Positions 48,601 through 60,495 are shown, counted from the first letter of the stretch. The stretch is 64,000 nt of DNA from Lepidonotus clava (GCA_936440205.1 OW387150.1:37940295-38004294), one strand, 5' to 3'. A program made the numbers and translations. Notes: a model not told the origin generated them from the sequence alone.

Positions 48601-48755
48601 GGATTTAGGGAGGGGCGCAGGGGGAGCGCGCTCACCTATTTTTGGCAAAATATTGATTTTTTTAATGTAAAAATTCCCGGACCTGGAGGGTCCGGTGGGA
48701 AATTTTACAATAAGGCGCCCCCCCCCCCTTTTGAAAATATCTGGATCTACCCCTG
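48594..48755. mobile_element. CAGGGGCGGATYYAG MITE copy
   Basis: The left end CAGCGACGGATTTAGG and right end CTGGATCTACCCCTG flank TATTTTTGGCAAAATATTG and a C run followed by TTTTGAAAAT. Confidence 0.6.
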
Positions 48756-48774
48756 TTCTCATGTCAATTGTCAC

Positions 48775-48912
48775 CTCTCACACCTCCTATGTGCCATGTC
48801 GAATTTAAGAAATGGTCCCTGTCATGTTGTTTATTTTATTTTGTCATGTCATTAAGCTTCATGTTGCATGTTGATTTTAAGAAATGGCCATGTCGCAGTG
48901 TCGAATTGAGGG
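48775..48912. repeat. Dispersed CATGTCGAATTTAAGAAATGG repeat
   Basis: ATGTCGAATTTAAGAAATGG and ATGTTGATTTTAAGAAATGG occur with CATGTCATTAAGCTTCATG between. Relatives lie at 50370-50490, 52560-52750 (inverted) and 55640-55720. Confidence 0.6.
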
Positions 48913-49001
48913 GTCAATAGTCCAACTGTTGTGCGTGTTTCCTGGGTGGGTGGGGGGTGTGTCACGAGGGGATTTAGTCGTGGGAGGCTGTATTAGTCTT
49001 T

Positions 49002-49215
49002 TCATGACCTAGATCTCTCTTGTATAATTCATTACACCCACAGGAGCCCATGGCTACTAGTGGCCACCTAATATCTGTAAGGAATTATTTTGTTGGCCCT
49101 CTATAAATGGCATGGGTAATCCCTTTGATGGCCTTTTGGGTGCACTGGTTTATGGTCCTACCTGCCATAAAGCAGCGGCTGCAAAGCATGCTGGGATATA
49201 GGTGGGAATTTCGAC
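49002..49215. repeat. Diverged duplicated segment, copy 1
   Basis: It shares ACACCCACA-AG-CCATGGCT, ATAAATGGCATGG, TGGTTTATGGTCCT and GCAAAGCATGCTGGGATATAGG in order with 50682-50895. A piece of the left end also occurs near 61000. Confidence 0.65.
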
Positions 49216-50369
49216 CTAAAATCGTTGCTTAAAGGAAAGCTTGCACATAAATTTATAAAGCGCCAATTGTTGTGGATTTCACTTCACTTATATGTTCTAA
49301 AAATGATCCAAATGAATAAAAGGCAAAATACCAAGATATCAAACAATTATATAGGAAGGAAAGATAAATTTGGGAATTCCCTAAATATTAGGCTTATCAA
49401 AACTCCCCTTGCTATGTCAATATGATGGGAATTCCCTTTCAGAATAACCTGGGAAAGAATGTAGGTTAGTAATTGATACATTAACAATTAATAAAAGCCT
49501 GTATGTTCATATTTTATGATAGAGTTTAGTTTCCATTTATCTTCTTTTTTTGAGAGTTGGGGATTCCCTTTTATAGAAACATGCGGATTCCCAATAAGTG
49601 TCCTTGAGACGTCACATCTTTGAGGATTTCCCTTAAAAACTCATAAAATAAAGCAAATTTTAAAGTCTCATAACTCTGTCTATGCTTGGAACATCCTTGA
49701 GATATCTTTAGCATTACTAGTTCTTGATGAAATCGCCATGCTCATTGGAAAATATTGATCCTGCAAGTGTTCCTAGTTTGAGCAACTAGCGGACTTGGAG
49801 GTAACTACAGTCTAGGGACCACTGGTGTGTATGAATGTGAGAGGAGGGGGGAGGGGGGGGTGTCACGTGGGGATCCCCCCCCCCCCCACCTCCCGACCTG
49901 TACCTTTTGGACACGCTCTGAATACCGAGGATTCTGCAACGAGATCTACCTCCGAGTCCCGTTAAAGGTGTTGATGCGGCAGAGTGAATACCGATAGCAT
50001 GATGGGGCTGTGGGTTCCCAATGTCGCACGTCGCTTTCAGGAAATCGTCATGACACTCCACGGGAAATCCAAGCTTATTTTACGCATAGATAAGCTTGGA
50101 TTTCTCATGGAGCGTAACTTTTTTCTCTCATTATCTTTATTGATTTCACGCATTCACATGATCTTCCAGCCAGGTTAGAGGGTGTGGGATTTAAAATGAT
50201 GATTTGAAAGAGTAAATGTATGGAGTGATGGAGAACAAAGATGATAATTTTGATGGAGTTTTAATTAACACATGCCATAGGCCCATACCTATATCTATAT
50301 CATCAGCGGGTTCTGATTAAGCACAGCTCGCTCAACGTGGTGGTACGGGTAAAGGTACCCTTTTAAGCC
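49216..50369. other. Intergenic stretch
   Basis: No gene recognised. It has G and C runs at 49840-49890, and the 20-bp ATCCAAGCTTATTTTACGCA / GATAAGCTTGGAT palindrome near 50068-50102. Confidence 0.4.
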
Positions 50370-50559
50370 TCTCATGTCGCATGTCGAATTCAAGGAATGA
50401 CCTATGTCAGGTCATTTATTTTTCTCTCCATGTCACCAAGCCTCATGTCGATTTTAAGAAAAAGCCATGTCACCATGTCGTTTTTAGCGGTCCTTACCCA
50501 TGTTATGAAATGTCACGGGTGGTCAGGTGACCCGGTCACGGGGGATCGTCAGACACGTG

Positions 50560-50650
50560 ATGCGCGCAAACCTCCACCCACCCTCCCCCCTCCCCCTCCC
50601 CCCCTCCCCCCTCCCCCCTCCCCCGTCCTCCCTCCCCCCCAGCCCACACC
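50560..50650. repeat. CCCTCC-rich tract
   Basis: Tandem CCTCCCCC units form an asymmetric pyrimidine tract that could adopt triplex or G4 structures on the complement (inference). Confidence 0.8.
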
Positions 50651-50681
50651 TCCCCATATAGCCTGGTTAGTCGGTCCCTGA

Positions 50682-50895
50682 CCTACTTAGCTCTTACATA
50701 ATAGGTCCATACACCCACAACAGTCCATGGCTTTTATTGGTTAATTAGAATTTGCAAGGAATTCTTTTATTGGACCTCTATTTATAAATGGCATGGAGAA
50801 TCCCTTAGATGGTTCTTGGCCTGCTGACTGGTTTATGGTCCTTCGTGCCATAAACCAGTGACTGCAAAGCATGCTGGGATTTAGGTGGGAATATG
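50682..50895. repeat. Diverged duplicated segment, copy 2
   Basis: Counterpart of 49002-49215 in the same orientation; a copy of the 48775 repeat also precedes it, so the duplicated block may be longer. Confidence 0.65.
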
Positions 50896-51239
50896 GTTGC
50901 TGGTGTACAGACTCACTTTGGGAAACAGTGAGTCTGACTGCGACAGACTAATAGTCTGTTCTGACCCAGTTTAGCTATGGTATAATGAAAAAGTGTGTAC
51001 AGACTGTAACCACTAAAATAACGTTAAGGATAAGCACTGTTTTGCAATTGCAGCGGTATTCTCTTAACTATCCCTTTTTACTATGACCCCTTTACTTATA
51101 TCATATATCATTAGATAGCTTAAAGTAAAGTCTATCTATTGGTATGAATCATAATAGGCCTAATATGTGTGAAAGGATGTCTCACTCTGCTACGAGATCT
51201 ATCTCCGCGCGGGGAATATAGTCCGTGAGAATAGACAGT

Positions 51240-51775
51240 TGCAAGCGTCGAGGTGGCAGAGTGCCTGGAATTTGAAAAACAGTGTTTTTGACAAATATAT
51301 CGACCAAGGATTTTTCAGTGAATAATGCAAACAGAGACTTGAAATTTTGGATATATGTACATGACGGTCATTTAGAACTTGTAATTAGGTCTTAGTTTAT
51401 GTTTTATGCACGTTAAAAACTTAAGTTTCAAAAAATGACAAAATTCTTCCAGCTTTTTAGAGATAAAATTAAAACCAAGGTCTAAATAAAAAATCTGAGA
51501 CACGTATCCCTCCATTAGAATATCCTGATCATGTAGATAAAATCTTAGGCTTGCAACTTCGATATTAAACAAGATATTCATGTTTAGAAAATAAAAGTGA
51601 AAATCATGCGTTTTATTCTATCATACTTTAATGGTATTTCTACCAACAGATAAAGAAAAATCTGTGCTCTCATTTGATGTATTGAATTTAAAGATCAGAT
51701 GGATAGATATTGAGTTATTGATTTTTTTTGGTAGTTTGGCGGCTACCAACAGTTGTCCATCCTTAAATTAGAACA
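51240..51775. mobile_element. Degraded relative of the intron 1 foldback MITE
   Basis: AAAAAATCTGAGACACGTATCCCTCC, AAATAAAAGTGAAAA and AAAGAAAAATCTG-TG-TCTCATTTGATGTATT blocks match 10100-10450. The right end GTCCATCCTTAA resembles CTATCCTTAA. Confidence 0.55.
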
Positions 51776-51779
51776 TGGG

Positions 51780-52361
51780 CGAATTAGTTTGGCAAACAGC
51801 AATCCTTTTTATAGACGTGGATAATAAATTTATCTCTTGAGGTCTCACGGAACTAAATGTGGCGCCACCTCGTAGTGTCCTTCAACTTTCTGGACCGCAG
51901 TGAATACATTGCCAAGTGTGGTTGGTCTAAATTAGAATGTAAATAAATGATAAAATTAAAGTACAAAATCCATAAACTGCCCAACCATTTCTGATTTGAA
52001 TGACATACAAATTGACATGATATGTGAAAGTATGCAGCTGTCAAAATTGATTTATGATGAGGTATAGTTGGAGCCAGATTTGCCTCTGCAGACTGAGTTA
52101 AATGAGGGTAGGTACACATTTGGATCTCTAGCAGAAAATTTTCACGGTCAACCTACCCTAATATTTTGATATGTTATGTAAGAAAGATGTGTTTATTGGT
52201 TTCTGATTCAAGATAAGGGCCAGCAATGTTCTGAATATTTTTTTTAGCATGTCATGCTATATTAAATTATACAGCAAATCATTTGGTTCCGTGAGACCTT
52301 GATTTGTTATCCACGTCTATAAAAAGGGGCACTGTTTGCTCGACTTTAGCCAAACTGATTC
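51780..52361. mobile_element. 582-bp MITE with ~70-bp inverted repeats
   Basis: CGAATTAGTTTGGC and ATAGACGTGGATAA and GGTCTCACGGA at the left are mirrored by TCCGTGAGACC, TTATCCACGTCTAT and GCCAAACTGATTCG at the right. The interior has no frame of note. Confidence 0.75.
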
Positions 52362-52774
52362 GTCAAAAATACAAGCTGCCGCCAGCCTAAGGCCGGAGAC
52401 CATGGGCCGGGTAGGTAGATCTCCAACCACTGGTTCATCCTATGTACACCAGGGGGCAGGTCAGGGGCATACAACAGCGCCACCTGTTTACAACAATACA
52501 CACTAATGAATAATCTATAGGCCTATAGATGATGGATGTAAACCTTTAAAATTGACAGGGCGAGATGGACATTTCTTAAATTTGACATGCAACATGAAGC
52601 TTAGTCACATGAAGGAAAAAAGATAAACATGACATAGGATACTTCTTAAATTCGACATGTACATGGGAAAATGTTCTTAAAATCGACATGGAAGTCCAAA
52701 ATATAGTGACAGGTGACATGACATGACCATTTCTTAAATTTAACATGCGACAAAGGGACCTCACATCTACACCC

Positions 52775-52973
52775 CAGGGGCGGATCGGGGGGGGGGGTCC
52801 AGGGGGTCCTGAACCCTCCCCCTCCCCCCCCCCTTTTGGTGGGCACTCTAACTTGCCAAAGAGAAAAAACGTCTTGCGCGTGCGCACATATGCACACATT
52901 GTAAGTACTTACCCTATATATGGACCCCCCCCCCCTTTTTCTTTTTCTTTTCGAAATCCTGTATCCGCCCCTG
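52775..52973. mobile_element. CAGGGGCGGATYYAG MITE copy
   Basis: CAGGGGCGGATCG and TGTATCCGCCCCTG are inverse ends around long G and C runs and a TTTTCGAAATCC block. Confidence 0.65.
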
Positions 52974-53574
52974 CACCCCCTAGATGATGATTGTTGGAGA
53001 TTGAGGTGTGTTCAGCAATTTTTCAGCTATATCGACACCAACTCACGGTTTTGGGATGTACAAATTAAGGGATTGGGATCGAATCTTTGGGGGTGGAAAC
53101 GACGGCAATGCAAGACAATGACTGTATTATCACACTCAAAACTCAACCCAGGTTAACCACTTCACTGTCCCACCCGCTATAATCTATAATTATTGGTCAT
53201 TACAATGTTCCAACTTACAGGGTTTTCTTTTTGCAAGGATGTGTGTGTCTAAAGGGGAAGGCCAATCCGGAGGCAAATGGTCCTTTTTCAGCTGAAAGGG
53301 AGTGAAATTAATGGCACTTCTTCCATTCCCAATCATTTTAAAGAAGTACCCCCTTGTAAGAGCATCAGATTCAACAATATTGCTAGTTTGAACCAATATC
53401 ATCAACAAGTGGTAGTAAAAAGGTATGAGATGGTTTAAGTATTAAATAAGATTACATTTGTCCTTGGATAAGGTTCTCCTTGGTGTATATGATCCCTTCT
53501 TTAAAGGTTTATTTTTCTATGGACAAAGTCCTTCTGAAGGGAGCCGTTTGTGAAACCCCAACACACACATCCGG

Positions 53575-53638
53575 CCGAATATATTATAAGTATTATACAT
53601 ACATATACATACATACATACAAACATACATACATATAG

Positions 53639-53728
<90 letters not shown>

Positions 53729-53760
53729 CATATATACACACATATATATACGTAGTGCAC
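53575..53760. repeat. CATA and (CA)n microsatellite
   Basis: CATACATA units then about 40 CA dinucleotides (53640-53718) and TATATA. Overlapping short frames are artefacts. Confidence 0.95.
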
Positions 53761-54159
53761 ATGACGTCTCACCTCCCAAAGTGGGATGGCAATCATGTTG
53801 GTGATCAGTTTAAATCTATTATTATTCACAATTTCTTAGCCTATTATAATGTATACCTTTTGTACATTTCATCATAAGCAGACTTTATGAATCATAATAC
53901 TCAATTATTATGTATCAATCATGGTTATATTTGATAGCCATATGGTGATCACCAAATTCTGGTCACATGACCCTCTCTGCACAAGGTCTATATCACAAGG
54001 TCAAGTCGCTCCCCCGGGGTTCACCAGGTGACTAGGTCCAGTACACGTTCCGGCGTTCATCAGTGTCTCAGTCATACCCAATGCAAACAGGATATTTAAC
54101 AGATAACAGAGATACCTCACCACACCTAGGATTGTTGGTGATCAAACCTCAGCACATTC

Positions 54160-54420
54160 GAGAGGCCGATCGAGGAATTTGAAAAGGGGCGGGGGCGTAC
54201 GCGTGCTCCGGGCACAGGAATTGTACATAAAAAAAAGGACCCAAAATGGAGGGGGGGGGGGGGGGGTGGCGGCACGCCCCCCCCCCCCCCAATCGGGGGA
54301 CGTGCTTAAGCAAAGTTCCCCCCCCCCCCCCCGGCACAGGAATTTTGCATTAAAATGTTTTATATTTGGGCCGATTGGAGGGCGGGGCGGGGGCGGGGCG
54401 GGGGTGAGGTTTGGTGGGAC
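54160..54420. repeat. G/C homopolymer-rich repeat, probably related to CAGGGGCGGAT MITEs
   Basis: GAGGAATTTGAAAAGGGGC, two GGCACAGGAATT...CAT-AAAA blocks and long G and C runs suggest a duplicated MITE interior. Termini are not clear. Confidence 0.4.
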
Positions 54421-54549
54421 CCTTAGTGACAGTTTCGAGAATTAATGCAGACTGATTACAGTTTATCACATCAACCCCTGCCCACTGAGTCTTCATTGTC
54501 CACCACTATCTATTATCATATATATATAGGGTCTAACCATCGGCCCCCC

Positions 54550-54790
54550 CTCCGTCCTAGGGTTACAACAGGTGGCAGCACTGACAACACGAAATCAATT
54601 CCTAAATGAGCGGTAATTTTTACTAATTCTCAACATATTTTTTCCCTTTATAAATCAATTCACAGAATTTAATTTCATCCAGATATATGAAGGTGATACT
54701 GTTACGATAACTATTGCTGTTACGAAAGGGATTTTAAAGTTATTTTAAAGTTATCGTTGCAACGAAAATCAATTGTACAACGGGCCACTG
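54550..54790. mobile_element. MITE family B, truncated
   Basis: The right end CAATTGTACAACGGGCCACTG and interior AAATCAATTCACAGAATTTA are preserved; the left end is missing. Confidence 0.55.
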
Positions 54791-54979
54791 ACCGAATAGA
54801 GGACTTCCGGTTTATGAATGACAAGACGTCACGACCCACCTTGGGGTACGGAGAATGGTCGTGGGAGGGGAGAGAGTGGGGTGGAGGAGGGGGGGGGGGG
54901 AGTGAGCTGTCCTAGATCTTCCCCTCACACAGTCCGAGTCAGTGAGTGGTTGCTGAGTCAGGTCCCAGAACACACGAAT

Positions 54980-55700
54980 GGGATGGAGTAGTCGTGTGTT
55001 TGTGTGTGTGTGTATGTGCGTGTGTGGTGTGTGTGTGTAGTGTGTGTGTATGTGTTATTTGTCAATAAAACCTATTCTGACCATAACACATGATATACTT
55101 GTGATATTGAAAAAAAAAAGTGATAAGGACAATTTCAAATTCAAAGGCAAATATAGGACAATCTAGATTTAAATTTTTAGATTTTTAAGCTGTCTTTTGG
55201 AAATACCTAGATCAATGCGGGGATCAATGACATCACATGGTGAGTCCTTGGGGAATCCCCGACTGTGATAGAAGAGAATGTCCCCTCTCTGAATCATACA
55301 GTATTCAGATTATGTGCAAAGAAACTAATCAATTTGTTTGTTAAAGATAGATATTTGTGACATTTCTCTTAATGTCTTATAACCTTCATTTAACTTTTAA
55401 TCATGGAATCTTAATTCCTTTCCAGAGGGAATTCCCCACTTTATGACGTTATACGGTGACTTGTTGAGAAAACCAAAGCGTCTCTAGCTTCTAACCCTGA
55501 TTCTCCCTCCATCTTACTTCAAAGTACCCTTAGGTTTCTCAAGTCTCAATTCATAGACATATTATTGCTCTTGTTAGAAGAAAGTAGAACGTAAAATTAA
55601 TAGCTTTTCACGAATTTAAATGAAAGGGACCCTTCAAGAAAGGGCAATGTCACCATGTTGAATTTAAGAAAGTAATGTCCCGTGTCATTATCTTTTAAAA
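54980..55700. other. Intergenic stretch with a (GT)n run
   Basis: GTGTGTTTGTGTGTGTGTG-type repeats occur at 54998-55050; otherwise nothing recognised. Confidence 0.45.
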
Positions 55701-55714
55701 TCCAATGTCACATG

Positions 55715-55932
55715 TCACTAACCCACAAAGCGATTTTGACTGATTCTACGAGAAGACTCGGCTGATTTTAGTGCCGACTCATATCAAACATATATATTTC
55801 AATATGACATACTGACACACTGACTTGCAATCTATATAGGGCCGAAATCGACCAATTTTATGAGAATTATCAGCAGATTCTAGTCGGCCGATCCATATTC
55901 AAATTCGCCTGGTAGGTATGGGGCTTAAAGCC
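55715..55932. mobile_element. MITE family G copy
   Basis: CACTAACCCACAAAGCGATTTTG and CGCCTGGTAGGTATGGGGCTTAA are imperfect inverse ends; GGCTGATTTTAGTGCCGACTC and a TATATTTCAATATG core match the 5612 copy. Confidence 0.5.
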
Positions 55933-56859
55933 CTAGAAGGTGCCGTGTCAAATGTAGGGGTCTACGGTTAAAGTGGCCACATCATCACAGGTCCACAGGT
56001 TTGACATCGTTAAGTTATATACCTATAAGCTTGATAAGCCATCATGCATTCCGTTATACCTTAGGAAGAAAACATGCATTTCTTGATATCTAAGTAAATG
56101 ACCATGATGTCACTCCGTCCCCGGGTCGTATTGTGGGACACCTTTCCTGGATACACTCAGTGTTTCCGCCAATTCCGGGTAGAGTCTTCCGACTACCCGC
56201 CGCCCCCACCCTGCTGCTCCTGGCCAAGAATCGACTCACTCTCCGGGCAGAAACGTCTCACAACTTTGTAATCTAATAAACATTCACGTTTTCTTCCGTG
56301 CAAATCTAGTCTAAACAGGTGTTGTATATATACATGAAAAAAGTATAAAGCACGGGAGAAGTTGCCGCTTTACTAGACTCACTCAGTCATCACCACTCTA
56401 ACCGCTGGTGCTTCGAGAGACGAAAAACCCTAGAGCTCTCTAGACTGTAGTTACGTCCAAGTTCACTAGTCACTAGTTACTCAAACTTTTATGCAAGAAT
56501 TAAAGGGAGCCAAAACCAATACATTCGATGAAATTTTCCAAATTTTCCAAACTCAAATAAACATGGAAATCCATTCCTTGAGCCTATTTCTGGCCCATGT
56601 TTATATCTAAACCATGAAATATGGTAAAAAATATTTAAAAACATGTTTTGCATACTCAAATCAATTAAATTGGATCTGCAAAAATAGGGTTTGTTTACAA
56701 ACAAATGCAAATATTACCATCTCTTGTGGCATTCTACTTCAGTCTGAGCTAGTTTTCACAGCTAATACTTTACCACTGACCTTAACTGGACTCATCTAAC
56801 ACATTTCTATACTTATCTGAGTTTTGAAAATTTTGTCAATTATATTGGTTTTTTTTTGC

Positions 56860-57290
56860 TCCCTTTAGAACACTGGCAGGACTAAAAGAAAGATTGTACA
56901 ATATGCATATGGAAAACTGTTTATTGAGAGTGAAAGATGACACATGGGGAAAATTAAGAGCATTTAAAAAATTCAAGGAAGATGTAGTACGGGAAGTTAC
57001 TTACTTTGCATGACTAACATTTGACAGCTTTGGCCCGGTTAAGAATGAGTTCTCATTCACTTACTATAGCGACAGGATGTCATGTAAAACCTAAGGTAGC
57101 TAAGGAAAATAGAAAGTGCGCAAACTGCTCCTTGAATGAGGTTGAGGATGAACAGCACTTTCTCATGGTCATGTTTTTATTGTTGTCTCACGGAACACTT
57201 TTGTTTATTGTATACGTTACTGTTTTTGTAAATGACACATAAGGTCAACTTGTAATATGACTCCTTGTTGTCAATAAAAGCACTAGTACT
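56860..57290 (+). mobile_element. LINE (non-LTR retrotransposon) 3' fragment
   Basis: Two adjoining frames encode the C-terminal tail of a LINE reverse-transcriptase protein: KDDTWGKLRAFKKFKEDV in one, then LARLRMSSHSLTIATGCH and NRKCANCSLNEVEDEQHFLM in another. The C-x2-C...EDE-HFL pattern is typical of the RT C-terminus. A frameshift near 57011 and loss of everything upstream mark it as a dead 5'-truncated copy. The clade is uncertain. Confidence 0.7.
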
Positions 57291-57413
57291 ACTATTACTA
57301 CTACTTATCTTGGTCATGAAAGGACTAGTAGTGCCCACGTACCTCCTCCATTACCTCTCCCATCACCGAGGAGTGAAACAATGTCTGTGGTGGAGAGTGA
57401 GCGCCCCCTGGTG

Positions 57414-57450
57414 TATAAAGTCGGCGTTAGCCCGGAGAGTCCAGTCAGTG
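57414..57450 (+). promoter_or_regulatory. TATA box and initiator of the third gene
   Basis: TATAAAG at 57414-57420 is followed by TCAGTG at 57445-57450, an initiator-like match whose A lies 33 bases after the first T of TATA. This spacing is normal for RNA polymerase II, and the signal-peptide exon lies about 155 bases further on. Confidence 0.7.
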
Positions 57451-57531
57451 CTCTGCAGCAGCCCGTACTGAAATCACGACGACCTGAGATACCCAGACAG
57501 AGTAACGGACGGAGCCGGGTTGTAAAGAACC

Positions 57532-57590
57532 CTGATACATAGAGTCCTGATACAGGGAGATAGCTGTGATACAGGCAGCCGTGATACAGA
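57532..57590 (+). repeat. GATACA-containing repeats in a 5' leader
   Basis: CCTGATACATAGAGT, CCTGATACAGGGAGATAG, TGTGATACAGGCAGC and CGTGATACAGAAAGC follow one another just before the start codon. Confidence 0.7.
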
Positions 57591-57601
57591 AAGCCCCCGC
57601 C

Positions 57602-57643
57602 ATGAGGGTTTTCCTCCTGTCCGCCCTGCTCGTCGTCCTCCTG
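57602..57643 (+). CDS. First coding exon of an unidentified secreted or membrane protein
   Basis: ATG in a GCCATGA context opens a 14-codon exon, MRVFLLSALLVVLL, which has the basic n-region and leucine core of a signal peptide. It ends CTG|GTAGGT, a strong donor at phase 0. Further exons were not recognised in 57644-64000, so the protein family is unknown. Confidence 0.65.
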
Positions 57644-57765
57644 GTAGGTCTATCTTTATTAATCCCTTGTTAGGATTTGTTGGACATCCCTCCAGAGTCC
57701 TCTCCCAAACCCCCGGGCCTTGGCCCAGAGATGGGGAGGCCTCTTGTCCCGTCATGGCACGGAAT

Positions 57766-57943
57766 CACTGGCGGATTTATCGGGGGACACCCAACTTTTT
57801 TTGTTTTTGTTTTTTTGTTGGGGGGGGGGGGGGGGGGGGGGGCAATATTTTGACACTTTTAATGTAAAATACGAACAAGAAGTATTTTTTTTAGTAGCGG
57901 ACTAGCCCTTCCCCCCTTTTCAAAATCCTGAATCCGCTACTAG
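57766..57943. mobile_element. CAGGGGCGGATYYAG MITE copy in intron 1 of the third gene
   Basis: GGCGGATTTATCGGG at the left and CCTGAATCCGC at the right flank a long G run and TTTTAATGTAAAATACG; the outer bases have decayed. Confidence 0.55.
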
Positions 57944-57949
57944 CTGTGG

Positions 57950-58745
57950 CAGTCATTTCGTGGACAGCAGGAGAGCTTGGGATCTGTCCAACTGGCGAAG
58001 TGCGCCTCCGAGATTAGAGCATTGATCTTTAATTCATCATAAGGGGCTATCAGTCTAAGCCTAACCCTTAGCTATCTAAAGGCCAAGTGCGCCCCCTAGG
58101 TAAGAATGACCAGGTGGTTCCCGCCTGGATGAGGGGGATTAAGGACCTAATCCGCATATACAATAATCATACTCCCGACTGTATGGGGAGATAATGCGAA
58201 GGGGGCTTCAATGTGGCTGCCATCCACTGGCCATCCTAAAACAACACTCACTGACTCAGGGATTAGGGTCGGGTGGCATGGGACGTAACTCTAGCTGTGG
58301 TCAGCCTGCCGACGTCGCCCCCTTCACCAGATGTAAGTCACAGGTCCGGCCACTCGCCGGTCAGTACTACTGTTACAGTTTTGACCAGGGAGCTATAATC
58401 ACTACGTTATACATGTAATGGCAAAGTAACCCTAATTCACCGATTGACTAATTTAGAAGTCAGATTTGCGTTATGTAGGAGTCATATTATCAGCCCGTTA
58501 GCAGAAGAGTTTCAGAAGAGGACGTTAGCATCTTGTACTACATATTTGAAATTCCCTTGAAGGATTAAGCATCGGACAATTAAAGTACGATTTATCGGAC
58601 CGAGTGGAGTCAAACGTTTCCACCCTTCACCCCATCACCTCCTGGTGTATCCGTGTCGACCTTCGACCCCTGCCCGGAGTGGGGGTCGGCTCACATCACC
58701 GCCCTGGAGGAGGGGGGGGGGGAGGGGGGTTCAAATCACGGCCCT
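57950..58745. other. Probable intron of the third gene, no exon recognised
   Basis: A 74-codon frame at 58194-58418 is not supported by clear splice sites or a recognised domain. Nothing else stands out. Confidence 0.35.
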
Positions 58746-58748
58746 GAA

Positions 58749-58985
58749 TAAAGCCCCGTACCCACTAGGCGACTTTGAACCTTAGCAATCATTATTTTCC
58801 TCTGTTCGCCCGTCAGTATGATACATTGAAATGTGCATGTTTGATAAGATGGCCGGGCGATTCGCCCGGCCTTCTTCCCAGTGATTCAGATTCAGATACA
58901 TTTCAATGTATGATTATACTGACGGGCGATCAGAGGAAAATGCGATCTCTGAGGACCAAAGTCTCCGAGTTGGTACGGGGCTTTA
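58749..58985. mobile_element. MITE family G, intact foldback
   Basis: TAAAGCCCCGTA at 58749 is exactly mirrored by TACGGGGCTTTA ending at 58985. Further in, ATTTTCCTCTGTTCGCCCGTCAG pairs with CTGACGGGCGATCAGAGGAAAAT and GGCCGGGCGA with TCGCCCGGCC, forming a near-continuous hairpin. Confidence 0.75.
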
Positions 58986-60480
58986 GGTCCCGGAGTGGTG
59001 TTCAGGGGGGGGGGGGGGGTGTTGGGGGTGTCGGGTTGATGGGGGGGGGGGGGTGTAGGAGGTGTTTAGATAGTCCGGTTTATCCCTGACCCCGGCGGCC
59101 AGGCACGGTCTGACCAAGGAGTCTACTGTTAACTCGTTGGTCAGACGCTACATGTGGGGGTGATCCCCTACACTGTCGGGAGGAGCACACACTGGGGGAT
59201 TACCCTACACACCGCCATCTACACGCGGGATCATCCCCTGCAGGGCGATAACTAACGGCATACAACACGTAATACCCGGTAATCCGGCGATAGGCCTTAG
59301 CGTCCACCACCTGGCCGACGGAAGGGCTGTAGCCATCCCCAGCTCGGTTAATATTAACTTACCAGATTTGTTGACCAGACAGTTGCATCGTTTAAAGGAC
59401 GTTGTTCAGATGACGTCCCAGTTCCCAGAAGGAAACAGGCCACAACGCATTAAATGCTCACTAGTATCTGGATTCGCATCAGCTTTCTAAAAATCGCGGA
59501 GAAAGGGGTCATTTGAATGGAAGTTCGCATGTCCGCGAAAATTGAAAATAGGGGGAATTGGCGATTTTGAGAAGAAGTTTTTTTTATCATCTAAAATCAG
59601 ATGTTTCGACACTTAAGAAATTTGGCAGTTTGAATGGATAAACTTGAATGGACAAAACTTTAAAGTTTGAATACATCCTGCATGATGTTTCCAATACTCT
59701 CTGAGAAAGTATTTGATGGGTTCTGTTATGTATGCCCGGTGACTTTATCATGATATTTCGTGTTTTCTGAAAGAGGGGGTGTACTTGAAGCCCTAAACAT
59801 TCGCTTTCAATGAGAAAAAGGGGCCTTTTTGAGTTGACAAATCAGTGAAAAGGGGGTATTTCTCAGGCTGCAGAACACAGTCACTGATGGGTTTCCACGT
59901 ATGTAGTCGAGTCTGCACAATATCTACAAGCCAACCGGTTGGGTTCCAAAGTGACCCCGTCTCCGCTGAGGGCCAGAGGTCCGTCCGGAATGTTGCCCTC
60001 TTACCTAACCCCTTCCAGGCTCCCCCCCCCCCCCCCCATCCCCCCCGCCCTCTCCCCAAGTTCCACCCCCTCCCTCCGCTGGCTGCAGACGTCACGTCCC
60101 TCCAGGGCTCCTCCAGGGCGGAGAGTGTGGTGGGGGAGAGGGGGGAGAGGGGAGGGGCCACAATGGAGCAGTGTGGACTGGAGTAGACCGGTCACAGTAC
60201 ATTACCGCACCAGCACGGGCAAACCTCTAAATTTCAGATTTTGGGTGGACGCGATGACGCCGTAGGTTTACCGTTAAAACCGCGCGTCCGACGGAAAGCT
60301 TTGAGTGTGGTCGCGGCCATAATATGGAAATAGCGGCATTGGGTGCGAATTGATTGATTAATTCTATTACGTGTGCCTAATTTATTATTTTCAAGTAGGA
60401 TTAAAACTTTTACAAAACATAGCTTGATGCAAAGGGAAATGATGCAATAGCCACCCTCCCCCTAGACACACACATCATGA
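58986..60480. other. Gene-free stretch with G runs
   Basis: Poly-G runs at 59007 and 59041. Proline-rich frames near 59900-60190 reflect C-rich sequence and lack recognised domains. Confidence 0.4.
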
Positions 60481-60495
60481 TTTAGACAAAAAACA

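Noticed and set aside
47553-53829. Tyr/Val/Cys- or His/Thr-rich small frames
   Set aside because: They are translations of CATA, CA and TA microsatellites.
58194-58418. 74-codon plus-strand frame as exon 2 of the third gene
   Set aside because: Some Cys and Gly, but no convincing phase 0 acceptor or family resemblance; left unassigned.
59793-60265. Overlapping Pro/Gly-rich frames on both strands
   Set aside because: Composition reflects C runs; no splice-bounded conserved segment or domain was seen.
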